Positions 37,824 through 48,176 of a stretch of DNA of 64,000 bases are shown piece after piece. This DNA comes from Nocardioides silvaticus (GTDB lineage Bacteria; Actinomycetota; Actinomycetes; Propionibacteriales; Nocardioidaceae), in the NCBI RefSeq assembly GCF_003160695.1, contig NZ_QGDD01000008.1, forward strand, positions 62,001 to 126,000, given 5' to 3'. Positions within the stretch are counted from its first letter, which is position 1. Each line of letters starts with the position of its first letter. Made by a program: the position numbers and the translations under genes. The notes under the pieces are model-generated. The model had not been told where the DNA came from, did no database searches, and saw only the letters and a list, made by a program, of their open reading frames with translations.

Positions 37824-38762
37824 GTGACCGTCGTACCGCTCCCGACCCGGATCCCCCACGGCCGCACCGCCCGCCGCCTGGACTGGGTGTTCCTGCCGCC
37901 GCACATCCGGTCGGAGGTCGAGGAGCGGTTCGGCTCGCCCGTCGTCGACGCGGTGTCGATGACGTCGGGCTTCACCCCCGGCTTCGCCTCGGTGCTCCGC
38001 TGCGCCGACGGCAGCCGGCACTTCGTGAAGGCGGCGTCGGTGGTCGCGCAGCGGATGTTCGCGGACGCCTATCGCGAGGAGGCGCGCAAGCTCTCCCTTC
38101 TCCCCGAGGACCTGCCGGCACCGGCCCTGCGCTGGGTCCACGACGACGACTGGGTGGTGCTCGGCTTCGAGCACGTCGAGGGCCGCTCGCCCCAGCGTCC
38201 CTGGGTGCCGGAAGAGCTCGCCGCCGCGTCGGCGATGGCGCTCGAGGTGGCCCGGCTGCTGACCCCGGCGCCCGGCGGGATCGTCAGCGCCATCGAGGAG
38301 TTCTCCTCGTGGCGCGACCTGTGGACGCGGACCGACCACCCGCGGGCGGCGGACTACCACGCCCTCGCGTCCCGCTACGCGGAGGTCGTCGACGGCGACA
38401 CGCTCTGCCACACCGACATCCGCGACGACAACCTGATCGTCCGCCCGGACGGCTCGGTGGTGATGTGCGACTGGAACTGGCCCGTGGTCGGCGCGGACTG
38501 GCTCGACTCGGCGCTGCTGCTCATCGGGCCGCGGGGTGACGGCCTGGACGTCGAGGCGCACATCGCCGGCCACCCGCTGCTGTCGGCCGTCGACCCCGAC
38601 GACATCGACGTCGTCCTGGCGCTGGTGCTCGGCTACTTCGAGAGCTCGCGCCGGCTGCCGGCGCCGCCGACGTCGCCCTACCTGCGCGAGGCCCAGGCAT
38701 GGCAGGCCGACGTCCTCCACGACTGGCTGGCCGAGCGCCGCGGGTGGTCCGCGCCCGCCTGA
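37824..38762 (+). CDS. APH-fold phosphotransferase, substrate unknown
   Basis: A 312-residue aminoglycoside-phosphotransferase-fold kinase. The catalytic loop is [13 protein letters not shown] (D...N) and the metal site is [15 protein letters not shown]. The N-lobe has [11 protein letters not shown] with the ATP-binding Lys. It differs from the lepA-downstream kinase and shares no close motif spacing with it. The GTG at 37824 lies 7 nt after CAAGAT, a possible leaderless -10; ATG 37815 is the alternative start. It stands divergent from lepA and ahead of rpsT. Confidence 0.83.
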   Translation: MTVVPLPTRIPHGRTARRLDWVFLPPHIRSEVEERFGSPVVDAVSMTSGFTPGFASVLRCADGSRHFVKAASVVAQRMFADAYREEARKLSLLPEDLPAPALRWVHDDDWVVLGFEHVEGRSPQRPWVPEELAAASAMALEVARLLTPAPGGIVSAIEEFSSWRDLWTRTDHPRAADYHALASRYAEVVDGDTLCHTDIRDDNLIVRPDGSVVMCDWNWPVVGADWLDSALLLIGPRGDGLDVEAHIAGHPLLSAVDPDDIDVVLALVLGYFESSRRLPAPPTSPYLREAQAWQADVLHDWLAERRGWSAPA

Positions 38763-38780
38763 ACGCCGCGCTCGGTCGAT

Positions 38781-38810
38781 TTGGGGCCGGTCCGGCCGCG
38801 CTGTTAATCT
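38781..38810 (+). promoter_or_regulatory. rpsT promoter
   Basis: TTGGGG (38781-38786), an 18-bp spacer and TAATCT (38805-38810) form a good vegetative promoter. It leaves an rpsT 5' leader of about 85 nt, long enough for translational control by S20 itself. Confidence 0.6.
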
Positions 38811-38902
38811 TGTCCGTCGCGTCACACGCAGGTTCTGCCCTGCTCCGACGCGCTCCGGACCAGACCAGCTTTCACCGATCGACAAGACCTAAGGGCGTAG
38901 TA

Positions 38903-39163
38903 GTGGCGAACATCAAGAGCCAGATCAAGCGGAACAAGCAGAACGAGAAGCGGCACGAGCGCAACAAGGCCGTCAAGACCGGCCTGAAGAGCGCCGTGCG
39001 CAAGTTCCGCGAGGCCGCCGAGGCCGGCGACAAGGAGCAGGCTGTCGCGCTCGGTCGCGAGGCCGCCAAGAAGCTCGACAAGGCCGCCTCGAAGGGCGTC
39101 ATCCACAAGAACCAGGCCGCGAACCGCAAGTCCGCGATCATGAAGAAGGCTGCCTCTCTCTGA
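38903..39163 (+). CDS. rpsT: 30S ribosomal protein S20
   Basis: An 86-residue basic protein of the small ribosomal subunit. The start [20 protein letters not shown] and end [19 protein letters not shown] are typical of S20. The GTG at 38903 has AAGGGCG 6 nt upstream; GTG or other weak starts are usual for S20 and allow autoregulation. A strong terminator follows. Confidence 0.97.
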   Translation: MANIKSQIKRNKQNEKRHERNKAVKTGLKSAVRKFREAAEAGDKEQAVALGREAAKKLDKAASKGVIHKNQAANRKSAIMKKAASL

Positions 39164-39198
39164 GGCCCCTGGCTCCGGTCCGGAGCACCGACCTTCCG

Positions 39199-39235
39199 CG
39201 AAGGCGCCCACCCCACGAGGGGTCGGGCGCCTTCG
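39199..39235. terminator. bidirectional terminator between rpsT and holA
   Basis: A perfect 10-bp stem (CGAAGGCGCC at 39199-39208 with 39226-39235) plus an inner CCCC/GGGG pairing lies between convergent rpsT and holA, 4 bp from the holA stop. It can serve both strands. Confidence 0.8.
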
Positions 39236-39239
39236 TGCG

Positions 39240-40187
39240 TCAGGAGGCCTCCCGGAGTGCAGCCACCGTGAGCACCAGCCGCTCGAGCGTGTAGGACGCG
39301 TCGCTCGAAGCGCCCTTGAGGTCGGCGTCGGCCCGGGCGACCGCGCGGATGGCGCGGGCGAGTGCGGGCGGGGTCCAGCCGCGGGCCTGGGCGTTGAGGT
39401 TCTTCAGCTTCCATGGCGGCATGCCGCCGTCGCGATTGCCAGCGACGTGGTTGGCGAGCGAGCGCAGCTGGCCCGCGACGGCGGAGAGGATGTAGACCTC
39501 CGAGGTGCCGCTCTCGATGGCCCAGCGCAGCTCCTGCAGCGCCAGCGACCGGTTGCCGGCCAGCATGGCGTCGGCGATCTCGTAGTTCTTGACCTCGGCC
39601 CGGCCGCCGAAGTAGCGCCCGACCTTCTCCTCGTCGATCCGCTCGCCGGGGAAGTCGCTGATGAGCTGGTCGACGGCCGCCGCCAAGGAACGAAGGTCGT
39701 GGCCGACCGCCACAACCAGCACCTCGGCGGCGCGCTTGTCCAGGGTGGCGCCGCGGCGGCGGGCCTCGCTCACGGCGAACCCGCCCATCTCCCAGGGCTT
39801 CACCTCCGCCGACTTCACCTCGGTGACCGTCGCCAGCTTGCGCAGCTTGGTCAGCACGCCGGAGCCCTTCGGCCCACCGCCGTGGACGAGCACGAGCGCT
39901 ACTTCGTCGGCCGGTGCCGCGGCGTAGCCGAGCAGGCCGTCGACCGACTCTTCCGGCAGGTTCTCCAGGCCGCGGACCACCACGCAGCGCACGGCGGAGA
40001 AGAGCGACGGAGCGGAGAGCTCGCCCAGCGTGGCCAGCGTCAGGTCGGCGGCGGACGCGTCCGAGATCTCCGACTCGGCGTCGTGGGCCTTCACCGCTGC
40101 CCGGACGTCCTCGACCGTCCGCGCCGACAGGAACTCCTCCTTGCCGGTGACCAGCACCACCCGGCCCAGCACGTCCTCCGCCCGCAT
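39240..40187 (-). CDS. holA: DNA polymerase III delta subunit
   Basis: A 315-residue clamp-loader subunit that opens the beta clamp. The N-terminal AAA-like domain has VTGKEEFLSARTVEDVR without a Walker A lysine, as expected for delta. The C-terminal part includes FGGRAEVKNYEIADAMLAGN and LKNLNAQARGWTPPALARA in parts, typical of HolA. The ATG at 40187 lies 7 nt after TAGGGT (40195-40200) with no Shine-Dalgarno. It lies 10 bp downstream of comEC, the standard order. Confidence 0.93.
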   Translation of the reverse strand: MRAEDVLGRVVLVTGKEEFLSARTVEDVRAAVKAHDAESEISDASAADLTLATLGELSAPSLFSAVRCVVVRGLENLPEESVDGLLGYAAAPADEVALVLVHGGGPKGSGVLTKLRKLATVTEVKSAEVKPWEMGGFAVSEARRRGATLDKRAAEVLVVAVGHDLRSLAAAVDQLISDFPGERIDEEKVGRYFGGRAEVKNYEIADAMLAGNRSLALQELRWAIESGTSEVYILSAVAGQLRSLANHVAGNRDGGMPPWKLKNLNAQARGWTPPALARAIRAVARADADLKGASSDASYTLERLVLTVAALREAS

Positions 40188-40197
40188 GGCGGTCACC

Positions 40198-42549
40198 CTA
40201 GTCCGAGGTGACGACAGCCGGTCCGTCGTCCCCCGGCACGACGGCGAGGTCGCCGTCTTCGTCGGTGCGCGCCACCTCGGCGCCACTGGAGGCGAGGGCG
40301 TCGAGCAGCCCTGGGTGCGGGTGGCCGTAGTCGTTGTCCTCCCCCACCGACACCACGGCAACCTCCGGGTCGAGCGACTCCAGCCAGACGGTGTCCTGGT
40401 AGGCGCTGCCGTGGTGCGGCACCTTCAGCACGTCGACGTCCAGGTCCGGCAGGTCGGCCGCGAGCCGTGCCTGGCCCGCCGGCTCGATGTCGCCGGTCAG
40501 CAGCAACCGCAGCCCGTGCGACTCGACGAGGAGGACCACGCTCGCGTCGTTGGCGGCGCTGCCGTCCCCCGGGCCGGCGACCGGCTGCGGCAGGTCCGGC
40601 CACACGACCTGGACCGTGACGTCGCCGTACCGTCGCGTGAGCCCGTACGGCGCCGCGGTCACCGTCAGCCCGTTCCCACCGGCGACCTCCTCCACCTCGG
40701 CGAACCCGGCCGCCGGATCGAGCATCGAGCTCGCCTCGACCGTCCCGACCTCGCGACCGCGCAGCACCCCGGCCAGTCCGTCGACGTGGTCGGCGTGGAA
40801 GTGCGTCAGCACCACGAGCGGCACCTGTCGGACGCCCAGCCGGTCCAGGCACCGGTCGACGAGCGCCGGGTCCGGCCCGGCGTCGACGACGATCGCGGCG
40901 CGGGCGCCCACCGAGACGGCGAGCGCGTCCCCCTGGCCGACGTCGCAGACCGCCAGCACCCATCCCGACGGCGGCCAGCCGCCCGGGAGCCAGCCGCCCG
41001 GGAGCACCGCGATCCGTCCGGGAACGCCGAGCAGCACGAGCAGCGACCCGACGCCGAGCACGACGCCGACCCGCCGGCTGCGCAGGAGCCGCGGGGCCGT
41101 CACGGCGACGACAGCGCACAGCACGGCGAGGACGCCGATCGACAACGCCCCGGAGCCCCAGGCGACCGCAGGCACGGGCAGGTCCGCCGCGTTCTCGGCG
41201 ACCCGGACGATCCAGCTCACGCAGACGCCGGCCAGGGCGCCGAGCAGTCGTCCGAGGGTGCCGGAGAGAAGCCCGGCCAGGCCTCCGGCCAGCCCGAGCA
41301 CGGTCGCCGGGCCGACCACCGGCGCCACGAGCAGGTTCGCGAGGACGGCGACGACGCTGACCTCGCCGGACAGCCCGGCGATCACCGGCGTGCAGGCCAG
41401 CTGCGCGGCGAACGGCACGGCGACGGCAGCCGCCACCGGCGCGGGCAGCCATCGGCAGAGCGCCGCGTGCACGCCGGGGCCGACCACCACGATGCCGGCC
41501 GTCGCGAGCACCGACAGCGCGAACCCCGCGGAGACGGCCAGCGCCGGCGACACCAGCAGCAGCACGGTCACCGCGACCCCGAGCGCGCGCAGCCCGCGCC
41601 GCCGGCCGTCCGTGCCGAGCGCGAGCAGGCCGACCGTCCCCATCGCCGCCGCCCGGACCACGCTCGGCTCGGTGCGGGCGAGCAGGACGAACCCGACGAT
41701 GCCCAGCAGCCCGACCACCGTCAGCCAACGTCCGCGCACGCCGAGACCACGGGCGAGGAGCAGCAGGAACCCGACGACCAGCGTGAGGTTGGTGCCCGAG
41801 ACCGCCGTCAGGTGGGTCAGGCCGGTCGTGCGGAAGTCCTGCTCGAGCCCGTCCGGCAGTCCGGCGTCGTCGCCGACGACCAGCGCCGGCACCAGCTCGC
41901 GCTCGGCCACCGGGCTTTCGGCGACCGCCGCGCCGATCGACTCGCGGACCGTCGCTGCTCCGCGCCACCACACGTCCGGTCCCCGGATCCGCACGGGCGG
42001 TCGCGGGGCGACGACCAGCGCGGCGGCCCCACCGTCGTCGGCGACGACCAGCCGTCCGGAGGTCCGCACCTCGGACCCCAGCGCCGCTGCGGACCAGGCC
42101 GGATCGCCCAGCACGACCACCACCCCGCCCAGCCGGTACGACGCGCCCCGGGCGGTCAGCCGCGTCACCCGCATCCGCACGACCACCTGCGGTCCCCACT
42201 GGCCGTCCACCTCGACCGGGTCGGAGACCACGGTCCCGGTCAGCTCCGCGACCGCGCCGTCCTCCGCCAACGCCCGGAGCGGACCGTGCGTGACCACCTC
42301 GCTCCGGAGCAGGGTGCTGGTGACGACCCCCGCTGCCACCAGCGCGCAGGCCGTGAGGACGCGAGCGACGCGCGCGGCGCCCCGGCGCACCATCGCGACC
42401 GCGGCCACCGCGAGCACCAGCGGGATCCCCACGGCACCGCCGCCGACCTGGTGGGCGGCGATGCCGGCGAGCCAGCCGGCGGCACCGATCACCGCCATCC
42501 GCAGGTCGTGCCCCGGTGTCGTCCCGGATGCGTCCTCCTGCCGCGTCAT
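40198..42549 (-). CDS. comEC: ComEC/Rec2 DNA uptake channel protein
   Basis: A 783-residue polytopic membrane protein predicted to form the channel for single-stranded DNA uptake. It has an N-terminal membrane pair with an OB-like DUF4131 domain, a Competence domain with LTHLTAVSGTNLTLVVGF, and a C-terminal MBL domain with LTHFHADHVDGLAG and VLKVPHHGS, a candidate nuclease. A short repeat GGWLPGGWPPSGW precedes the MBL domain. The ATG at 42549 lies 7 nt after TAGCTT (42557-42562), which fixes the start. ComEA lies beyond an inserted divergent gene. Natural competence is not implied. Confidence 0.93.
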   Translation of the reverse strand: MTRQEDASGTTPGHDLRMAVIGAAGWLAGIAAHQVGGGAVGIPLVLAVAAVAMVRRGAARVARVLTACALVAAGVVTSTLLRSEVVTHGPLRALAEDGAVAELTGTVVSDPVEVDGQWGPQVVVRMRVTRLTARGASYRLGGVVVVLGDPAWSAAALGSEVRTSGRLVVADDGGAAALVVAPRPPVRIRGPDVWWRGAATVRESIGAAVAESPVAERELVPALVVGDDAGLPDGLEQDFRTTGLTHLTAVSGTNLTLVVGFLLLLARGLGVRGRWLTVVGLLGIVGFVLLARTEPSVVRAAAMGTVGLLALGTDGRRRGLRALGVAVTVLLLVSPALAVSAGFALSVLATAGIVVVGPGVHAALCRWLPAPVAAAVAVPFAAQLACTPVIAGLSGEVSVVAVLANLLVAPVVGPATVLGLAGGLAGLLSGTLGRLLGALAGVCVSWIVRVAENAADLPVPAVAWGSGALSIGVLAVLCAVVAVTAPRLLRSRRVGVVLGVGSLLVLLGVPGRIAVLPGGWLPGGWPPSGWVLAVCDVGQGDALAVSVGARAAIVVDAGPDPALVDRCLDRLGVRQVPLVVLTHFHADHVDGLAGVLRGREVGTVEASSMLDPAAGFAEVEEVAGGNGLTVTAAPYGLTRRYGDVTVQVVWPDLPQPVAGPGDGSAANDASVVLLVESHGLRLLLTGDIEPAGQARLAADLPDLDVDVLKVPHHGSAYQDTVWLESLDPEVAVVSVGEDNDYGHPHPGLLDALASSGAEVARTDEDGDLAVVPGDDGPAVVTSD

Positions 42550-42671
42550 GCGGGGGAAGCTACGGACGACGCCCGACGACAACCCGGCGCCCGGGGTGGC
42601 CCTGTGGAGAGCGGGGAGCGTCGGCGCGGCCTGTGGACGGTTCCCGGTCCGCGACCACTTAAGGTCTCCGG

Positions 42672-43712
42672 ATGCGCTACTCCCCTGCCGAGCTCGGTCG
42701 CGGCGCCCTCGGCGCGCTGGTCGGCATCGCCCTCGCGGGCCTGACCGTGAAGATCGTGCCCGGCGGGCCCGAGGCCCTCCCCTTCCTCGTCGCGCCGATG
42801 GGGGCGGCAGCGGTGCTGCTCTTCGCAGTGCCGGCCAGCCCGCTCGCCCAGCCGTGGCCGCTCCTCGGTGGCAACACGATCTCGACCGTCGTCGGGCTCA
42901 CCGCCCACTGGCTCATCGACGACGTGCTGCTCGCGGCCGCGGTCGGCGTGGGCGCCGCGATCGGCGTCATGATGCTGCTCGGCTGCCTGCACCCACCCGG
43001 CGGCGCGTGCGCCCTCCTGGCAGCCACGGCCACGCCGGTCATCGACGAGCAAGGGCTCGCGTTCGCCGCGCTCCCGGTCGCGGTCAACGCGGCCATGCTC
43101 CTCGTCGTGGCGTCGGTGGTGCACGGGCTCACCGGGAGCCGCTATCCGCACCGTGCACCGAAGCCCGCGCCCGCCACCGCCGCGGAGACGGCGACGGCGC
43201 TCGACACCTCCGACATCGAGTCCGCGATGGCCCGGCTCGCCCAGCGCCTCGACGTCAACCCCGAGGACGTCGTCGCGCTGGTCCGCGACGCCGAGGAGCA
43301 CGCGCTCGACCGGCGTCTCGGCAGCGTCCCGGTGTCGCGGATCATGCACACCGACGTCGCTTCGGTGCTGCCCTTCGAGTCGATCTACCGAGCGCGCACG
43401 GTCCTGGTGCAGAAAGAGGTCAAGACACTCCCGGTCGTCGACAACGACCGGAGGGTGGTCGGCGTGGTCTCGATCATCGACCTCTTCACCCGCGACCTGG
43501 TGGAGCTGGAGCCGGTGGAGACGATCATGATCACCGACGTCACCACGATCCGCGACGACACCCCGGTCGCCGAGCTGGTGCCGACCATGACCCAGACCGG
43601 GTTCAAGGTGGTGCCGGTGGTCGACGACGAGGACCGGATGGTCGGCATCGTCACCCGCGGGGACCTGATCGCCGTCCTCCACCGCGCGCTGCTGGAGGAC
43701 GGATCTCGCTGA
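42672..43712 (+). CDS. HPP family membrane protein with CBS pair
   Basis: A 346-residue protein. The first 160 residues form the four-helix HPP membrane domain with GCLHPPGGACALL. The C-terminal half has two CBS domains (VSRIMHTDVASVLPFESIYR and IMITDVTTIRDDTPVAELVP). HPP proteins are linked to nitrite or anion transport; CBS pairs sense adenine nucleotides. The ATG at 42672 is 6 nt after TAAGGT (42660-42665), leaderless. The gene splits comEA from comEC on the opposite strand. Confidence 0.9.
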   Translation: MRYSPAELGRGALGALVGIALAGLTVKIVPGGPEALPFLVAPMGAAAVLLFAVPASPLAQPWPLLGGNTISTVVGLTAHWLIDDVLLAAAVGVGAAIGVMMLLGCLHPPGGACALLAATATPVIDEQGLAFAALPVAVNAAMLLVVASVVHGLTGSRYPHRAPKPAPATAAETATALDTSDIESAMARLAQRLDVNPEDVVALVRDAEEHALDRRLGSVPVSRIMHTDVASVLPFESIYRARTVLVQKEVKTLPVVDNDRRVVGVVSIIDLFTRDLVELEPVETIMITDVTTIRDDTPVAELVPTMTQTGFKVVPVVDDEDRMVGIVTRGDLIAVLHRALLEDGSR

Positions 43713-43732
43713 CCCGACGCCACGTCACGACC

Positions 43733-44650
43733 TCAGACCGTGACGTAGGGCCCCAGCTTGTCCAGCGTCACCTCTCCGATGCCGTCGACCTCGAGGAGCT
43801 CGTCGACGCTGGTGAACCCACCGTGCTCGTCGCGCCAGGCGAGGATCGCCAGGGCCGTGACCGGCCCGACGTCCGGCAACGTCTCCAGCTCGACCTGCGA
43901 GGCGGTGTTGAGGTTGACCAGGACCGGAGGGGCTCCGGACGGAGCGGCCCCGCCCGGCGCGACCGGCGTTCCCGGCCCGGGCGCCGCCACGGTGGCCGTG
44001 CCCACCACGATCTGCTCGCCGTCCACCAGCACCCGGGCCAGGTTGAGCGTGCTCAGGTCCACCCCGTTCCGCTCACCACCGGCGGCCTCGAGCGCGTCGA
44101 CCACCCGCGCCCCGCTGTCGAGCACGACGATGCCGGGCCGGCGGACCTTCCCGGTGACGTCGACAGTCACCGTCCCCTCCGTCGCGCCTGGCCCCGAGGA
44201 GCTGGTCGCGCCCGTTGCCAGCGGCGCGACCGAGGCGGGCTGCTGCGGAGCCACTGACTCGGCCGGCGCCGCCTGGTCGCGCACCACCCACCACGCACCG
44301 AACGCGACGCCCGCAGCGACGATCACCGCGACGACGGTCAGCTGGGCGGCCCCCAGCTCCGGGAGGTGAGGCGTGATCCCGGCCCATCGTCGGCGTGCGG
44401 CGTGGCGTCCCGGCCGCGGCAGAGCCGGCGGCGCGGCGACCGGCGGAGACGGCTCCGGAGGCGGCTCGGGAACCGGCGGGGGCGGACGGCGCGACGGCAC
44501 CACCCGGGTGTAGTCGTCGGCTCCGGGTGGCCACTCCTCGGAGCGCGGCTGCGGGTCGGCGGCACCGAGGTCCGCGGCCAGCAACGCCAGCCGGCGCGCG
44601 GCCGCGTCGGCGCGCGACGGGTCGGCGGACGAGCCACGGTTGCTGCGCAT
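43733..44650 (-). CDS. comEA: ComEA-like helix-hairpin-helix DNA-binding protein
   Basis: A 305-residue membrane-anchored DNA receptor. It has a long Pro-rich cytoplasmic N-terminus (about residues 1-90), one membrane helix near LTVVAVIVAAGVAFGAWWVV, a Gly/Ala/Thr linker, an SLBB domain (VDVTGKVRRPGIVVLDSGAR), and a C-terminal HhH pair with VNLNTASQVELETLPDVGPV. This is the ComEA layout of actinobacteria. The ATG at 44650 lies 6 nt after TAACGT (44657-44662), leaderless. It ends 20 bp from the convergent HPP gene. Confidence 0.92.
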   Translation of the reverse strand: MRSNRGSSADPSRADAAARRLALLAADLGAADPQPRSEEWPPGADDYTRVVPSRRPPPPVPEPPPEPSPPVAAPPALPRPGRHAARRRWAGITPHLPELGAAQLTVVAVIVAAGVAFGAWWVVRDQAAPAESVAPQQPASVAPLATGATSSSGPGATEGTVTVDVTGKVRRPGIVVLDSGARVVDALEAAGGERNGVDLSTLNLARVLVDGEQIVVGTATVAAPGPGTPVAPGGAAPSGAPPVLVNLNTASQVELETLPDVGPVTALAILAWRDEHGGFTSVDELLEVDGIGEVTLDKLGPYVTV

Positions 44651-44740
44651 GCGACGACGTTAGGACCCTCTGCCCGCGACGGCGCCCCCGCGCCGCCGCG
44701 CCTGTGGACAACCGACCCGACGGCGATCGTCTGTGCGCGG

Positions 44741-45601
44741 TTACTGGTCCAGCAACGGGGCGACGCAGATCGCGAGCATGCCCGGACCGACGTGGGCGCC
44801 GAGCACCGCGCCCAGCTCGCCGCAGCGGACCTCGCGCCCGTCGAGCTGCTTCTCCAGGCGGTCGGCGAGATGGGTGGTCAGCACGCCGGCCCGCTCCTCG
44901 CTGGCGAGGTGGGCGACGGTGACGTCGACCCGCTGGTCGCCCGCGGCGAGGACGGCCAGCTCCTCGAGCCGGTTGATCGCCCGACCCGAGGTGCGCACCT
45001 TCTCGAGAGTCGTGATCACGCCGTTCTCGATGCCGAGCAGCGGCTTCACGGCCAGCGCACCGCCGAGCACCGCGGCCGCACCGCCGATCCGGCCGCCGCG
45101 GCGCAGGTACTCCAGGGTGTCGACGTAGAACACCGACGTCACCGCGTCCGCCCGCCGCCGGGCGGCGTCCGCTGCGTCGCCGCGGCTCCCGCCGTCGGCG
45201 AGCACGGCGGCTGCGGACTCCACGGCGTAGCCGGTGCCGAACCCGACCTGGCGGGTGTCCACGCAGGTCACGGGCACCGGCGCGTGCCGGGCAGCGACCT
45301 GCGCCGACTCCAGCGTCCCGCTGACCTCACTCGACAGGTGCACCGAGAGGATCTCGGTGGCGCCCTCGTCGGCCAGCCTGCGGTAGAGGTCGGCGAACAC
45401 GGCCGGAGCCGGCCGGGAGGTGCTGACCGAGCGCTTCTCCTTCAGCGCGGCGGCCACGCAGGCCGGAGAGGCCTCCTCGGCGCCCTCGTCATAGGCGACG
45501 TCGTCGATCACGACCTGCACCGGCACCACCGAGACCCGGCACTCCGCGGCGACCTCGGGTGGGAGGCTGGCCGTGGAGTCGGTGACGAGCGCGACCGTCA
45601 T
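44741..45601 (-). CDS. DegV family fatty-acid-binding protein
   Basis: A 286-residue DegV protein. DegV (FakB) proteins bind a fatty acid and, with a FakA kinase, allow its phosphorylation. The start VTDSTASLPPEVA, the segment SRPAPAVFADLYRRLADEG and STLESAQVAARH-like sequence (SGTLESAQVA) match. No fakA is in the window. The ATG at 45601 lies 6 nt after TAGCCT (45608-45613), leaderless. It is 22 bp downstream of leuS. Confidence 0.93.
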   Translation of the reverse strand: MTVALVTDSTASLPPEVAAECRVSVVPVQVVIDDVAYDEGAEEASPACVAAALKEKRSVSTSRPAPAVFADLYRRLADEGATEILSVHLSSEVSGTLESAQVAARHAPVPVTCVDTRQVGFGTGYAVESAAAVLADGGSRGDAADAARRRADAVTSVFYVDTLEYLRRGGRIGGAAAVLGGALAVKPLLGIENGVITTLEKVRTSGRAINRLEELAVLAAGDQRVDVTVAHLASEERAGVLTTHLADRLEKQLDGREVRCGELGAVLGAHVGPGMLAICVAPLLDQ

Positions 45602-45623
45602 GCGACGAGGCTAGGGCATCGCA

Positions 45624-48107
45624 CTAGACGACGACGTTGACCAGCTTGGGGGCCCGTACGACGACCCGCCGCACCTCGCGCCCGTCGATCGCGCGGACCA
45701 CGTCGGCGTCAGCCAGGGCGGCCGCCTCCAGGTCGTCGTCGGTGATGTCGGGGGCCACCTCCAGACGCGCCTTCACCTTGCCCTGGACCTGGACGACCGC
45801 GGTGACGGTGTCCTGGACCAGCAGCGCGGGGTCGACGGTCGGCCAGGAGGCCTGGGCGACCGAGGGCTGGTGGCCCAGCCGCTCCCACATCTCCTCAGCC
45901 GTGTAGGGCGCGACCATCGACAGCAGGATCGCGACCGTCTCGGCCGCCTCGCGGACCGCGGGATCCTCCGGCCCGCATCCGCTGTCGATCGCCTTGCGGG
46001 TGGCGTTCACCAGCTCCATGACCTTCGCGACCATCACGTTGAATCGGTAGGACTCCACCAGCTGCTCGGCGTCCGCCACCACCCGGTGGGTGACCTTGCG
46101 CAGGGCCACGTCACCAGCGCCCGGGTCGACGCCCGCGGCCGACGTGACGTCCCCGGACAACCGCCAGGCGCGCTGCAGGAAGCGCAGCGAGCCGGCCGGG
46201 CTCATGTCGGCCCAGTCGATGTTGTCCTCGGGCGGGCTGGCGAAGACCAGCGTCAGCCGCACGGAGTCGACGCCGAACTCCTTCAGCTGGTCACCCAGGT
46301 TGACGCCGTTGCCCAGCGACTTGCTCATCTTGCGGCCGTTGTTGATCACCTTGCCCTGGGACAGGTACGCCGAGAACGGCTCGTCCCAGCTGATCAGCCC
46401 CATGTCGCGCAGCGCCTTGGTGAAGAACCGCGAGTACAGCAGGTGCAGCACGGCGTGCTCGTCGCCGCCCAGGTAGAAGTCCACCGGGCCCCAGGCCTCG
46501 GCCATCGCCGGGTCGAACGCGCGGGCGCTGTCGTGCGGCGACAGGAACCGGAAGAAGTACCAGGACGAGTCGACGAACGTGTCCATCGTGTCGGTGTCGC
46601 GCTGCGCAGGGCCGCCGCACGACGGGCAGTCGACCGTGACCCAGTCGGTCGCCGCGCCCAGGGGTGAGGTGCCCTTCGGCTTCAGGTCGGCGCCGCGCAG
46701 CTCGGGCAGCTCGACGGGCAGCTGGTCCTCGGGGACCGGCACCTCGCCGCAGTCCGGGCAGTGGATGATCGGGATCGGCGCGCCCCAGTAGCGCTGGCGC
46801 GACAGCAGCCAGTCGCGCAGCCGGAAGTTGACCGTGCCGTTGCCCAACCCCTTGCTCTCCAGCCAGGCGATGACCGTCGACTTCGCCTCCTCGACGTGCA
46901 TCCCGTTCAGGGAGATCTCGTCGTTGGCCGAGTTGATGGCCGGGCCGGCGCCCGTGTAGGCCTCGCCGTCGAAGTCCTCCGACGGCTGCACCGTGCGGAC
47001 GATCGGCAGGTCGAAGGCCTTGGCGAAGTCCCAGTCCCGCTGGTCCTGCCCGGGCACGGCCATGATCGCGCCGGTGCCGTAGTCGGCCAGCACGTAGTCG
47101 GCGGCCCAGACCGGGATCCGCTCGCCGGTGACCGGGTTGACGGCGTACCGGCCCAGGAACACGCCGGTCTTCGGGCGCTCGGTCGACAGCCGGTCGATGT
47201 CGGAGGCCTTGCGGACGTCCTCCAGGTAGGCGTCGAAGGCCTCGCGCTGCTCCGGGGCGCAGATCTCCGCGGCCAGCTTGGCGTCAGCGGCGACGACGAA
47301 GAACGTCGCGCCGAACAGCGTGTCCGGGCGGGTGGTGAACACCGACACCGGGCCGTGGCCCTCGACCTCGAACACCACGTGGGCGCCCTCGGAGCGCCCG
47401 ATCCAGTTGCGCTGTGCGTTGACGACCTTGCCGATCCAGGTCTCCTGCAGCTCGTCCAGGCAGTCGTAGAGCTCCTGGGCGTAGTGCGTGGTCTTGAAGT
47501 ACCACTGGGTCAGCTCCTTCTTGGTGACCTCCGCACCGCACCGCTCGCAGGTGCCGTCGGCCAGCACCTGCTCGTTGGCCAGCACGGTCTGGTCCTGCGG
47601 GCACCAGTTGACCGGGCTGTTCTTGCGGTAGGCCAGCCCCTGCTCGCGCAGCTTCAGGAACAGCCACTGGGTCCAGTGGTAGTACTCCGGGTCGGAGGTG
47701 TGCAGCCGGCGGGACCAGTCGAACGCCAGGCCGTAGCGCTTCATCGACTCCAGCTGGGTCTCGATGTTGGCGTAGGTGTAAGTCGCCGGGTGGGTGTCGT
47801 TGCGGATCGCGGCGTTCTCGGCGGGCAGCCCGAAGGAGTCCCAGCCCATCGGGTTCATCACCTCGTAGCCGCGGAACCGCCAGTAGCGCGAGATCACGTC
47901 GTGCAGCGCGAACACCTCGGCGTGGCCCATGTGCAGGTCGCCGCTCGGGTAGGGGAACATCGTCAGCGCGTACCGCTTCTCGCGCTTCCCCGACACCACG
48001 GCCGCGTCGTCGGCGCGGAACGCGTCGATCTGCTCCCAGACGGGCAGCCACTTGGCCTCGACGGCGTGGACGTCGTACGACGACGCTGCTTCTGCTTGCT
48101 CGCTCAT
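45624..48107 (-). CDS. leuS: leucyl-tRNA synthetase
   Basis: An 827-residue class I synthetase that charges tRNA-Leu. The HIGH motif appears as HMGH (residues 59-62), KMSKS as [10 protein letters not shown] near residue 594, and the connective CP1 editing domain includes [14 protein letters not shown]. Zinc-type cysteines are in CERCGAEV and CPDCGEV. The ATG at 48107 has GAGAGACC upstream; a second in-frame ATG at 48119 is possible. A leucine leader peptide, an inverted repeat and a terminator lie upstream, so leuS appears attenuated by charged tRNA-Leu. Confidence 0.97.
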   Translation of the reverse strand: MSEQAEAASSYDVHAVEAKWLPVWEQIDAFRADDAAVVSGKREKRYALTMFPYPSGDLHMGHAEVFALHDVISRYWRFRGYEVMNPMGWDSFGLPAENAAIRNDTHPATYTYANIETQLESMKRYGLAFDWSRRLHTSDPEYYHWTQWLFLKLREQGLAYRKNSPVNWCPQDQTVLANEQVLADGTCERCGAEVTKKELTQWYFKTTHYAQELYDCLDELQETWIGKVVNAQRNWIGRSEGAHVVFEVEGHGPVSVFTTRPDTLFGATFFVVAADAKLAAEICAPEQREAFDAYLEDVRKASDIDRLSTERPKTGVFLGRYAVNPVTGERIPVWAADYVLADYGTGAIMAVPGQDQRDWDFAKAFDLPIVRTVQPSEDFDGEAYTGAGPAINSANDEISLNGMHVEEAKSTVIAWLESKGLGNGTVNFRLRDWLLSRQRYWGAPIPIIHCPDCGEVPVPEDQLPVELPELRGADLKPKGTSPLGAATDWVTVDCPSCGGPAQRDTDTMDTFVDSSWYFFRFLSPHDSARAFDPAMAEAWGPVDFYLGGDEHAVLHLLYSRFFTKALRDMGLISWDEPFSAYLSQGKVINNGRKMSKSLGNGVNLGDQLKEFGVDSVRLTLVFASPPEDNIDWADMSPAGSLRFLQRAWRLSGDVTSAAGVDPGAGDVALRKVTHRVVADAEQLVESYRFNVMVAKVMELVNATRKAIDSGCGPEDPAVREAAETVAILLSMVAPYTAEEMWERLGHQPSVAQASWPTVDPALLVQDTVTAVVQVQGKVKARLEVAPDITDDDLEAAALADADVVRAIDGREVRRVVVRAPKLVNVVV

Positions 48108-48150
48108 GGTCTCTCTCATGCTCGTGGTGGTGGCGCCTTGCTCCAGACAC

Positions 48151-48176
48151 AAGAAAGCCCCTCACGCAGGAGGGGC
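48151..48176 (-). terminator. attenuator terminator in the leuS leader
   Basis: On the minus strand GCCCCTC (48176-48170), a 6-nt loop and GAGGGGC (48163-48157) are followed at once by TTTCTT. It lies 44 bp before the leuS ATG and after the leader peptide, the place of a regulated terminator. Confidence 0.85.

Noticed and set aside
40487..44257. 1256-codon open frame on the plus strand
   Set aside because: Runs antisense to comEC, through the HPP gene in another frame and over comEA; Ser/Thr/Pro/Ala-rich shadow composition.
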